From assembly GCA_038025085.1 (NCBI GenBank), contig CM076146.1, forward strand, positions 23,878,501 to 23,942,500: DNA of 64,000 nucleotides. Reading direction: 5' to 3'. The notes under the pieces were generated by a model, which saw nothing but the letters and a program-made list of their open reading frames with translations, made no database searches and was not told the origin of the DNA. This DNA is from Tetragonia tetragonoides. Taxonomy: Eukaryota > Streptophyta > Magnoliopsida > Caryophyllales > Aizoaceae. Shown one piece after another: positions 48,781 to 61,667 of the stretch. Numbering within the stretch: position 1 is the stretch's first letter; each line of letters begins with the position of its first letter. The translations under genes were made by a program, and so were the position numbers.

Positions 48781-51700
48781 AGAGATTTGAGTTCTTTTGT
48801 GTTGTATATTAAGAGAAAGCTTCCAAATACTTTGTGTACATTCATTTGAGTGTGAAACTACACCTAGGATGTTTACCGTTACAAACAAGTTTCAACTCAA
48901 GCTTTTGAATGCATTTACGCGTTTTAAAAGCTCATACGAGTAGGGTGAAAGAGATTTGAATTCTTTTGTGTTGTATATTAGGAGAAAGCATCCAAATACT
49001 ATGTTTGCATTCATTTGAGTGTGAAACTACACCTAGGATGTTTAAAAGTACAAACAAGTTTCAACTCAAGCTGTTGAATGAATTTTCGCGTTTTAGCAGC
49101 TCTTAGAACTAGGGTGATAGAAATTGAGTTCTTTTGTGTTGCATATTAAGAGAAATCATCCAAATACTTTGTTTTCATTCATTTGAGTGTGAAATTACAC
49201 CTAGGATGTTTACAGTTACAAACAAGCTTCAACTCAAGCTTTTGAATGCATTTATGCTTTTTAAAAGCTCATACGAGTAGGGTGAAAGAGATTTGAGTTC
49301 TTTTGTGTTGTATATTAAGAGAAAGCATCCAAATACTTTGTTTTCATTCATTTGAATGTGTGAAACTAAACCTAGGATGTTTACAAGTACAAACAAGCTT
49401 CAACTCAAGCTTTTGAAAGCATTTATGCTTTTTAAAAGCTCATACGTGTAGGGTGAAAGAGATTTGAGTTCTTTTGTGTTGTATATTAAGAGAAAGCATC
49501 CAAATACTTTGTTTGCATTCATTTGAGTGTGAAACTACACCTTGGATGTTTACAAGTACAAACAAGCTTCAACTCAAGCTGTTGAACGAATTTACGCGGT
49601 TTAACAGCTCATACGAGTAAGGTGAAAGAGATTTGAGTTCTTTTGTGTTGTATATTAAGAGAAAGCATCCAAATACTTTGTTTGCATTCATTTGAATGTG
49701 TGAAACTAAACCTAGGATGTTTACAAGTACTAACAAGCTTCAACTCAATCTTTTGAATGTATTTACGCTTTTTAACAGCTCTTACGACAAGGGTGATAGA
49801 AATTGAGTTCTTTTGTGTCGTATATTAAGAGAAAGCATCCAAATACGTTGTTTGCATTTATTTGAGTGTGAAACTACACCTAGGATGTTTACAGTTACAA
49901 ACGAGCTTCAACTCAAGCTTTTGAATGCATTTACGCGTTTTAAAAGCTCATACGAGTAGGGTGAAAGAGATTTAAGTTCTTTTGTGTTGTATATTAAGAG
50001 AAAGCATCCAAATACGTTGTTTGCATTCATTTGAGCGTGAAACTACACCTAGGATGTTTACAGTTACAAACAAGCTTCAACTCAAGCTTTTGAATGCATT
50101 TATGCTTTTTAAAAGCTCATACGAGTAGGGTGAAAGAGATTTGAGTTCTTTTGTGTTGTATATTAAGAGAAAGCATCCAAATACTTTGTTTGTATTCATT
50201 TGAGTGTGAAACTACACCTAGGATGTTTACAAGTACAAACAAGCTTTAACTCAAGCTTTTGAATTTATTTACGCATTTTAAAAGCTCATACGAGTAGGGT
50301 AAAAGAGATTTGAGTTCTTTTGTGTTGTATATTAAGAGAAAGCTTCCAAATACTTTGTGTACATTCATTTGAGTGTGAAACTACACCTAGGATGTTTACC
50401 GTTACAAACAAGTTTCAACTCAAGCTTTTGAATGCATTTACGCGTTTTAAAAGCTCATACGAGTAGGGTGAAAGAGATTTGAATTCTTTTGTGTTGTATA
50501 TTAAGAGAAAGCATCCAAATACTATGTTTGCATTCATTTGAGTGTGAAACTACACCTTGGATGTTTACAAGTACAAACAAGCTTCAACTCAAGCTGTTGA
50601 ACGAATTTACGCGGTTTAACAGCTCATACGAGTAAGGTGAAAGAGATTTGAGTTGTTTTGTGTTGTATATTAAGAGAAAGCATCCAAATACTTTGTTTTC
50701 ATTCATTTGAATGTGTGAAACTAAACCTAGGATGTTTACAAGTACAAACAAGCTTCAACTTAAGCTTTTGAAAGCATTTATGCTTTTTAAAAGCTCATAC
50801 ATGTAGGGTGAAAGAGATTTGAGTTCTTTTGTGTTGTATATTAAGAGAAAGCATCCAAATACTTTGTTTGCATTCATTTGAATGTGTGAAACTAAACCTA
50901 GGATGTTTACAAGTACAAACAAGCTTCAACTCAAGCTTTTGAATGTATTTACGCTTTTTAACAGCTCTTACGACAAGGGTGATAGAAATTGAGTTCTTTT
51001 GTGTTGTATATTAAGAGAAAGCATCCAAATACGTTGTTTGCATTTATTTGAGTGTGAAACTACACCTAGGATGTTTACAGTTACAAACAAGCTTCAACTC
51101 AAGCTTTTGAATGCATTTACGCGTTTTAAAAGCTCATACGAGTAGAGTGAAAGAGATTTGAGTTCTTTTGTGTTGTATATTAAGAGAAAGCATCCAAATA
51201 CGTTGTTTGCGTTCATTTGAGTGTGAAACTACACCTAGGATGTTTACAGTTACAAACGAGCTTCAACTCAAGCTTTTGAATGCATTTATGCTTTTTAAAA
51301 GCTCATACGAGTAGGGTGAAAGAGATTTGAGTTCTTTTGTGTTGTATATTAAGAGAAAGCATCCAAATGCTTTGTTTGTATTCATTTGAGTGTGAAACTA
51401 CACCTAGGATGTTTACAAGTACAAACAAGCTTCAACTCAAGCTTTTTAATGTATTTACGCATTTTAAAAGCTCATACGAGTAGGGTGAAAGAGATTTGAG
51501 TTCTTTTGTGTTGTATATTAAGAGAAAGCATCCAAATACTTTGTGTACATTCATTTGAGTGTGAAACTATACCTAGGATGTTTACAGTTACAAACAAGCT
51601 TCAACTCAAGCTTTTGAATGCATTTACGCGTTTTAAAAGCTCATACGAGTAGGGTGAAAGAGATTTGAGTTCTTTTTTGTTGTATATTCAGAGAAAGCAT

Positions 51701-52699
51701 CCAAATACTATGTTTGCATTCATTTGAGTGTGAAACTACACCTTGGATGTTTACAAGTACAAACAAGCTTCAACTCAAGCTGTTGAACGAATTTACGCGG
51801 TTTAACAGCTCATACGAGTAAGGTGAAAGAGATTTGAGTTCTTTTGTGTTGTATATTAAGAGAAAGCATCCAAATACTTTGTTTTCATTCATTTGAATGT
51901 GTGAAACTAAACCTAGGATGTTTACAAGTACAAACAAGCTTCAACTCAAGCTTTTGAAAGCATTTATGCTTTTTAAAAGCTCATACGTGTAGGGTGAAAG
52001 AGATTTGAGTTCTTTTGTGTTGTATATTAAGAGAAAGCATCCAAATACTTTGTTTGCATTCATTTGAATGTGTGAAACTAAACCTAGGATGTTTACAAGT
52101 ACAAACGAGCTTCAACTCAAGCTTTTGAATGTATTTACGCATTTTAAAAGCTCATACGAGTAGGGTAAAAGAGATTTGAGTTCTTTTGTGTTGTATATTA
52201 AGAGAAAGCTTCCAAATACTTTGTGTACATTCATTTGAGTGTGAAACTACATCTAGGATGTTTGCCGTTACAAACAAGTTTCAACTCAAGCTTTTGAATG
52301 CATTTACGCGTTTTAAAAGCTCATACGAGTAGGGTGAAAGAGATTTGAATTCTTTTGTGTTGTATATTAAGAGAAAGCATCCAAATACTATGTTTGCATT
52401 CATTTGAGTGTGAAACTACACCTAGGATGTTTACAAGTACAAACAAGTTTCAACTCAAGCTCTTGAATGAATTTTCGCGTTTTAACAGCTCTTAGAACTA
52501 GGGTGATAGAAATTGAGTTCTTTTGTGTTGTATATTAAGAGAAATCATCCAAATACTTTGTTTTCATTCATTTGAGTGTGAAACTACACCTAGGATGTTT
52601 ACAGTTACAAACAAGCTTCAACTCAAGCTTTTGAATGCATTTATGCTTTTTAAAAGCTCATACGAGTAGGGTGAAAGAGATTTGAGTTCTTTTGTGTTG

Positions 52700-55000
52700 T
52701 ATATTAAGAGAAAGCATCCAAATACTTTTTTTTTATTCATTTGAATGTGTGAAACTAAACCTAGGATGTTTACAAGTACAAACAAGCTTCAACTCAAGCT
52801 TTTGAAAGCATTTATGCTTTTTAAAAGCTCATACGTGTAGGGTGAAAGAGATTTGAGTTCCTTAGTGTTGTATATTAAGAGAAAGCATCCAAATACTTTG
52901 TTTGCATTCATTTGAGTGTGAAACTACACCTTGGATGTTTACAAGTACAAACAAGCTTCAACTCAAGCTGTTGAACGAATTTACGCGGTTTAATAGCTCA
53001 TACGAGTAAGGTGAAAGAGATTTGAGTTCTTTTGTGTTGTATATTAAGAGAAAGCATCCAAATACTTTGTTTTCATTCATTTGAATGTGTGAAACTAAAC
53101 CTAGGATGTTTACAAGTACAAACAAGCTTCAACTCAAGCTTTTGAAAGCATTTATGCTTTTTAAAAGCTCATACGTGTAGGGTGAAAGAGATTTGAGTTC
53201 TTTTGTGTTGTATATTAAGAGAAAGCATCCAAATACTTTGTTTGCATTCATTTGAATGTGTGAAACTAAACCTAGGATGTTTACAAGTACAAACAAGCTT
53301 CAACTCAAGCTTTTGAATGTATTTACGCTTTTTAACAGCTCTTACGACAAGGGTGATAGAAATTGAGTTCTTTTGTGTTGTATATTAAGAGAAAGCATCC
53401 AAATACGTTGTTTGCATTTATTTGAGTGTGAAACTACACCTAGGATGTTTACAGTTACAAACAAGCTTCAACTCAAGCTTTTGAATGCATTTACGCGTTT
53501 TAAAAGCTCATACGAGTAGAGTGAAAGAGATTTGAGTTCTTTTGTGTTGTATATTAAGAGAAAGCATCCAAATACGTTGTTTGCGTTCATTTGAGTGTGA
53601 AACTACACCTAGGATGTTTACAGTTACAAACGAGCTTCAACTCAAGCTTTTGAATGCATTTATGCTTTTTAAAAGCTCATACGAGTAGGGTGAAAGAGAT
53701 TTGAGTTCTTTTGTGTTGTATATTAAGAGAAAGCATCCAAATGCTTTGTTTGTATTCATTTGAGTGTGAAACTACACCTAGGATGTTTACAAGTACAAAC
53801 AAGCTTCAACTCAAGCTTTTTAATGTATTTACGCATTTTAAAAGCTCATACGAGTAGGGTGAAAGAGATTTGAGTTCTTTTGTGTTGTATATTAAGAGAA
53901 AGCATCCAAATACTTTGTGTACATTCATTTGAGTGTGAAACTATACCTAGGATGTTTACAGTTACAAACAAGCTTCAACTCAAGCTTTTGAATGCATTTA
54001 CGCGTTTTAAAAGCTCATACGAGTAGGGTGAAAGAGATTTGAGTTCTTTTTTGTTGTATATTCAGAGAAAGCATCCAAATACGTTGTTTGCATTCATTTG
54101 AGCGTGAAACTACACCTAGGATGTTTACAGTTACAAACAAGCTTCAACTCAAGCTTTTGAATGCATTTATGCTTTTTAAAAGCTCATACGAGTAGGGTGA
54201 AAGAGATTTGAGTTCTTTTGTGTTGTATATTAAGAGAAAGCATCCAAATACTTTGTTTGTCTTCATTTGAGTGTGAAACTACACCGAGGATGTTTACAAG
54301 TACAAACAAGCTTCAACTCAAGCTTTTGAATGTATTTACGCATTTTAAAAGCTCATACGAGTAGGGTAAAAGAGATTTGAGTTCTTTTGTGTTGTATATT
54401 AAGAGAAAGCTTCCAAATACTTTGTGTACATTCATTTGAGTGTGAAACTACATCTAGGATGTTTACCGTTACAAACAAGTTTCAACTCAAGCTTTTGAAT
54501 GCATTTACGCGTTTTAAAAGCTCATACGAGTAGGGTGAAAGAGATTTGAATTCTTTTGTGTTGTATATTAAGAGAAAGCATCCAAATACTATGTTTGCAT
54601 TCATTTGAGTGTGAAACTACACCTAGGATGTTTACAAGTACAAACAAGTTTCAACTCAAGCTCTTGAATGAATTTTCGCGTTTTAACAGCTCTTAGAACT
54701 AGGGTGATAGAAATTGAGTTCTTTTGTGTTGTATATTAAGACAAATCATCCAAATACTTTGTTTTCATTCATTTGAGTGTGAAACTACACCTAGGATGTT
54801 TACAGTTACAAACAAGCTTCAACTCAAGCTTTTGAATGCATTTATGCTTTTTAAAAGCTCATACGAGTAGGGTGAAAGAGATTTGAGTTCTTTTGTGTTG
54901 TATATTAAGAGAAAGCATCCAAATACTTTGTTTTCATTCATTTGAATGTGTGAAACTAAACCTAGGATGTTTACAAGTACAAACAAGCTTCAACTCAAGC
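52700..55000 (+). repeat. Duplicated block, partner 56762-59062 (+4,062 bp)
   Basis: The monomer string with TTTTTATTC and GAGTTCCTT, and later GTTTGTCTTCATTTG (54258 and 58320) and AAGACAAATC, recurs 24 monomers downstream. It ends where copy 1 goes to AAGCTTTTTAATG and copy 2 to AAGCTTTTGAAAG. Confidence 0.82.
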
Positions 55001-57749
55001 TTTTTAATGTATTTACGCATTTTAAAAGCTCATACGAGTAGGGTGAAAGAGATTTGAGTTCTTTTGTGTTGTATATTAAGAGAAAGCATCCAAATACTTT
55101 GTGTACATTCATTTGAGTGTGAAACTATACCTAGGATGTTTACAGTTACAAACAAGCTTCAACTCAAGCTTTTGAATGCATTTACGCGTTTTAAAAGCTC
55201 ATACGAGTAGGGTGAAAGAGATTTGAGTTCTTTTTTGTTGTATATTCAGAGAAAGCATCCAAATACTTTGTGTACATTCATTTGAGTGTGAAACTACACC
55301 TAGGATGTTTACAGTTACAAACAAGCTTCAACTCAAGCTTTTGAATGCATTTACGCGTTTTAAAAGCTCATACGAGTAGGATGAAAGAGATTTGAGTTCT
55401 TCTGTGTTGTATATTAAGAGAAAGCATACCAATACTTTGTTTACATTCATTTGAGTGCAAAACTACACCTAGGATGTTTACAGTTACAAACAAGCTTCAA
55501 CTCAAGCTTTTGAATGCATTTACGCGTTTTAAAAGCTCATACGAGTAGGGTGAAAGAGATTTGAGTTCTTTTGTGTTGTATATTAAGAGAAAGCATCCAA
55601 ATACTTTGTGTACATTCATTTGAGTGTGAAACTATACCTAGGATGTTTACAGTTACACACAAGCGTCAACTCAAGCTTTTGAAAGCATTTACGCGTTTTA
55701 AAAGCTCATACGAGTAGGGTGAAAGAGATTTGAGTTCTTTTGTGTTGTATATTAAGAGAAAGCATCCAAATACGTTGTTTGCATTTATTTGAGTGTAAAA
55801 CTACACCTAGGATGTTTACAGTTACAAACAAGCTTCAACTCAAGCTTTTGAATGCATTTACGCGTTTTAAAAGCTCATACGAGTAGGGTGAAAGAGATTT
55901 GAGTTCTTTTGTGTTGTATATTAAGAGAAAGCATCCAAATACGTTGTTTGCGTTCATTTGAGTGTGAAACTACACCTAGGATGTTTACAGTTACAAACGA
56001 GCTTCAACTCAAGCTTTTGAATGCATTTATGCTTTTTAAAAGCTCATACGAGTAGGGTGAAAGAGATTTGAGTTCTTTTGTGTTGTATATTAAGAGAAAG
56101 CATCCAAATACTTTGTTTGTATTCATTTGAGTGTGAAACTACACCTAGGATGTTTACAAGTACAAACAAGCTTCAACTCAAGCTTTTTAATGTATTTACG
56201 CATTTTAAAAGCTCATACGAGTAGGGTGAAAGAGATTTGAGTTCTTTTGTGTTGTATATTAAGAGAAAGCATCCAAATACTTTGTGTACATTCATTTGAG
56301 TGTGAAACTATACGTAGGATGTTTACAGTTACAAACAAGCTTCAACTCAAGCTTTTGAATGCATTTACGCGTTTTAAAAGCTCATACGAGTAGGGTGATA
56401 GAGATTTGAGTTCTTTTGTGTTGTATATTAAGAGAAAGCATCCAAATACGTTGTTTGCATTCATTTGAGCGTGAAACTACACCTAGGATGTTTACAGTTA
56501 CAAACAAGCTTCAACTCAAGCTTTTGAATGCATTTATGCTTTTTAAAAGCTCATACGAGTAGGGTGAAAGAGATTTGAGTTCTTTTGTGTTGTATATTAA
56601 GAGAAAGCATCCAAATACTTTGTTTGTATTCATTTGAGTGTGAAACTACACCTAGGATGTTTATAAGAACAAACAAGCTTCAACTCAAGCTTTTGAATTT
56701 ATTTACGCATTTTAAAAGCTCATACGAGTAGGGTGAAAGAGATTTGAGTTCTTTTGTTTTGTATATTAAGAGAAAGCATCCAAATACTTTGTTTTTATTC
56801 ATTTGAATGTGTGAAACTAAACCTAGGATGTTTACAAGTACAAACAAGCTTCAACTCAAGCTTTTGAAAGCATTTATGCTTTTTAAAAGCTCATACGTGT
56901 AGGGTGAAAGAGATTTGAGTTCCTTTGTGTTGTATATTAAGAGAAAGCATCCAAATACTTTGTTTGCATTCATTTGAGTGTGAAACTACACCTTGGATGT
57001 TTACAAGTACAAACAAGCTTCAACTCAAGCTGTTGAACGAATTTACGCGGTTTAATAGCTCATACGAGTAAGGTGAAAGAGATTTGAGTTCTTTTGTGTT
57101 GTATATTAAGAGAAAGCATCCAAATACTTTGTTTTCATTCATTTGAATGTGTGAAACTAAACCTAGGATGTTTACAAGTACAAACAAGCTTCAACTCAAG
57201 CTTTTGAAAGCATTTATGCTTTTTAAAAGCTCATACGTGTAGGGTGAAAGAGATTTGAGTTCTTTTGTGTTGTATATTAAGAGAAAGCATCCAAATACTT
57301 TGTTTGCATTCATTTGAATGTGTGAAACTAAACCTAGGATGTTTACAAGTACAAACAAGCTTCAACTCAAGCTTTTGAATGTATTTACGCTTTTTAACAG
57401 CTCTTACGACAAGGGTGATAGAAATTGAGTTCTTTTGTGTTGTATATTAAGAGAAAGCATCCAAATACGTTGTTTGCATTTATTTGAGTGTGAAACTACA
57501 CCTAGGATGTTTACAGTTACAAACAAGCTTCAACTCAAGCTTTTGAATGCATTTACGCGTTTTAAAAGCTCATACGAGTAGAGTGAAAGAGATTTGAGTT
57601 CTTTTGTGTTGTATATTAAGAGAAAGCATCCAAATACGTTGTTTGCGTTCATTTGAGTGTGAAACTACACCTAGGATGTTTACAGTTACAAACGAGCTTC
57701 AACTCAAGCTTTTGAATGCATTTATGCTTTTTAAAAGCTCATACGAGCA

Positions 57750-60700
57750 GGGTGAAAGAGATTTGAGTTCTTTTGTGTTGTATATTAAGAGAAAGCATCC
57801 AAATGCTTTGTTTGTATTCATTTGAGTGTGAAACTACACCTAGGATGTTTACAAGTACAAACAAGCTTCAACTCAAGCTTTTTAATGTATTTACGCATTT
57901 TAAAAGCTCATACGAGTAGGGTGAAAGAGATTTGAGTTCTTTTGTGTTGTATATTAAGAGAAAGCATCCAAATACTTTGTGTACATTCATTTGAGTGTGA
58001 AACTATACCTAGGATGTTTACAGTTACAAACAAGCTTCAACTCAAGCTTTTGAGTGCATTTACGCGTTTTAAAAGCTCATACGAGTAGGGTGAAAGAGAT
58101 TTGAGTTCTTTTTTGTTGTATATTCAGAGAAAGCATCCAAATACGTTGTTTGCATTCATTTGAGCGTGAAACTACACCTAGGATGTTTACAGTTACAAAC
58201 AAGCTTCAACTCAAGCTTTTGAATGCATTTATGCTTTTTAAAAGCTCATACGAGTAGGGTGAAAGAGATTTGAGTTCTTTTGTGTTGTATATTAAGAGAA
58301 AGCATCCAAATACTTTGTTTGTCTTCATTTGAGTGTGAAACTACACCGAGGATGTTTACAAGTACAAACAAGCTTCAACTCAAGCTTTTGAATGTATTTA
58401 CGCATTTTAAAAGCTCATACGAGTAGGGTAAAAGAGATTTGAGTTCTTTTGTGTTGTATATTAAGAGAAAGCTTCCAAATACTTTGTGTACATTCATTTG
58501 AGTGTGAAACTACATCTAGGATGTTTACCGTTACAAACAAGTTTCAACTCAAGCTTTTGAATGCATTTACGCGTTTTAAAAGCTCATACGAGTAGGGTGA
58601 AAGAGATTTGAATTCTTTTGTGTTGTATATTAAGAGAAAGCATCCAAATACTATGTTTGCATTCATTTGAGTGTGAAACTACACCTAGGATGTTTACAAG
58701 TACAAACAAGTTTCAACTCAAGCTCTTGAATGAATTTTCGCGTTTTAACAGCTCTTAGAACTAGGGTGATAGAAATTGAGTTCTTTTGTGTTGTATATTA
58801 AGACAAATCATCCAAATACTTTGTTTTCATTCATTTGAGTGTGAAACTACACCTAGGATGTTTACAGTTACAAACAAGCTTCAACTCAAGCTTTTGAATG
58901 CATTTATGCTTTTTAAAAGCTCATACGAGTAGGGTGAAAGAGATTTGAGTTCTTTTGTGTTGTATATTAAGAGAAAGCATCCAAATACTTTGTTTTCATT
59001 CATTTGAATGTGTGAAACTAAACCTAGGATGTTTACAAGTACAAACAAGCTTCAACTCAAGCTTTTGAAAGCATTTATGCTTTTTAAAAGCTCATACGAG
59101 TAGGGTGAAAGAGATTTGAGTTCTTTTGTGTTGTATATTAAGAGAAAGCATCCAAATGCTTTGTTTGTATTCATTTGAGTGTGAAACTACACCTAGGATG
59201 TTTACAAGTACAAACAAGCTTCAACTCAAGCTTTTTAATGTATTTACGCATTTTAAAAGCTCATACGAGTAGGGTGAAAGAGATTTGAGTTCTTTTGTGT
59301 TGTATATTAAGAGAAAGCATCCAAATACTTTGTGTACATTCATTTGAGTGTGAAACTATACCTAGGATGTTTACAGTTACAAACAAGCTTCAACTCAAGC
59401 TTTTGAATGCATTTACGCGTTTTAAAAGCTCATACGAGTAGGGTGAAAGAGATTTGAGTTCTTTTTTGTTGTATATTCAGAGAAAGCATCCAAATACGTT
59501 GTTTGCATTCATTTGAGCGTGAAACTACACCTAGGATGTTTACAGTTACAAACAAGCTTCAACTCAAGCTTTTGAATGCATTTATGCTTTTTAAAAGCTC
59601 ATACGAGTAGGGTGAAAGAGATTTGAGTTCTTTTGTGTTGTATATTAAGAGAAAGCATCCAAATACTTTGTTTGTATTCATTTGAGTGTGAAACTACACC
59701 GAGGATGTTTACAAGTACAAACAAGCTTCAACTCAAGCTTTTGAATGTATTTACGCATTTTAAAAGCTCATACGAGTAGGGTAAAAGAGATTTGAGTTCT
59801 TTTGTGTTGTATATTAAGAGAAAGTTTCCAAATACTTTGTGTACATTCATTTGAGTGTGAAACTACATCTAGGATGTTTACCATTACAAACAAGTTTCAA
59901 CTCAAGCTTTTGAATGCATTTACGCGTTTTAAAAGCTCATACGAGTAGGGTGAAAGAGATTTGAATTCTTTTGTGTTGTATATTAAGAGAAAGCATCCAA
60001 ATACTATGTTTGCATTCATTTGAGTGTGAAACTACACCTAGGATGTTTACAAGTACAAACAAGTTTCAACTCAAGCTCTTGAATGAATTTTCGCGTTTTA
60101 ACAGCTCTTAGAACTAGGGTGATAGAAATTGAGTTCTTTTGTGTTGTATATTAAGAGAAATCATCCAAATACTTTGTTTTCATTCATTTGAGTGTGAAAC
60201 TACACCTAGGATGTTTACAGTTACAAACAAGCTTCAACTCAAGCTTTTGAATGCATTTATGCTTTTTAAAAGCTCATACGAGTAGGGTGAAAGAGATTTG
60301 AGTTCTTTTGTGTTGTATATTAAGAGAAAGCATCCAAATACTTTGTTTTCATTCATTTGAATGTGTGAAACTAAACCTAGGATGTTTACAAGTACAAACA
60401 AGCTTCAACTCAAGCTTTTGAAAGCATTTATGCTTTTTAAAAGCTCATACGTGTAGGGTGAAAGAGATTTGAGTTCTTTTGTGTTGTATATTAAGAGAAA
60501 GCATCCAAATACTTTGTTTGCATTCATTTGAGTGTGAAACTACACCTTGGATGTTTACAAGTACAAACAAGCTTCAACTCAAGCTGTTGAACGAATTTAC
60601 GCGGTTTAACAGCTCATACGAGTAAGGTGAAAGAGATTTGAGTTCTTTTGTGTTGTATATTAAGAGAAGGCATCCAAATACTTTGTTTTCATTCATTTGA

Positions 60701-61640
60701 ATGTGTGAAACTAAACCTAGGATGTTTACAAGTACAAACAAGCTTCAACTCAAGCTTTTGAAAGCATTTATGCTTTTTAAAAGCTCATACGTGTAGGGTG
60801 AAAGAGATTTGAGTTCTTTTGTGTTGTATATTAAGAGAAAGCATCCAAATACTTTGTTTGCATTCATTTGAATGTGTGAAACTAAACCTAGGATGTTTAC
60901 AAGTACAAACAAGCTTCAACTCAAGCTTTTGAATGTATTTACGCTTTTTAACAGCTCTTACGACAAGGGTGATAGAAATTGAGTTCTTTTGTGTTGTATA
61001 TTAAGAGAAAGCATCCAAATACGTTGTTTGCATTTATTTGAGTGTGAAACTACACCTAGGATGTTTACAGTTACAAACAAGCTTCAACTCAAGCTTTTGA
61101 ATGCATTTACGCGTTTTAAAAGCTCATACGAGTAGAGTGAAAGAGATTTGAGTTCTTTTGTGTTGTATATTAAGAGAAAGCATCCAAATACGTTGTTTGC
61201 GTTCATTTGAGTGTGAAACTACACCTAGGATGTTTACAGTTACAAACGAGCTTCAACTCAAGCTTTTGAATACATTTACGCGTTTTAAAAGCTCATACGA
61301 GTAGGGTGAAAGAGATTTGAATTCTTTTGTGTTGTATATTAAGAGAAAGCATCCAAATACTATGTTTGCATTCATTTGAGTGTGAAACTACACCTAGGAT
61401 GTTTACAAGTACAAACAAGTTTCAACTCAAGCTCTTGAATGAATTTTCGCGTTTTAACAGCTCTTAGAACTAGGGTGATAGAAATTGAGTTCTTTTGTGT
61501 TGTACATTAAGAGAAAACATCCAAATACTTTTTTGTCATTCATTTTTGTGTGAAACTTTACCTAGGATGTTTATAGTTACAAAAAAGCTTCAACTCAAGC
61601 TTTTGAATGCGTTTACGCGTTTTAAAAGTTCATACGAGTA
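57750..61640 (+). repeat. 3,891-bp (23-monomer) tandem unit, second copy runs off the window
   Basis: AAATGCTTTG (57801 and 61692), TGTCTTCATT (58320 and 62211), TCCAAATGCT in a later monomer (59155 and 63046) and ACCATTAC (59880 and 63771) keep exact 3,891-bp spacing up to position 64000. The second copy is cut by the window end. Confidence 0.88.
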
Positions 61641-61667
61641 GGGTGAAAGAGATTTGAGTTCTTTTGT
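61498..61667 (+). repeat. Most divergent monomer in the window
   Basis: Carries an unusual density of private changes: TGTACATTAAG, GAAAACATCC, TTTTTTGTCATTC, ATTTTTGTGTG, AACTTTACC, TTTATAGTTAC, AAAAAAGC, GAATGCGTTTACG and AAAAGTTCATACG. Its neighbours are ordinary. No close copy is seen elsewhere in the window. Confidence 0.8.
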
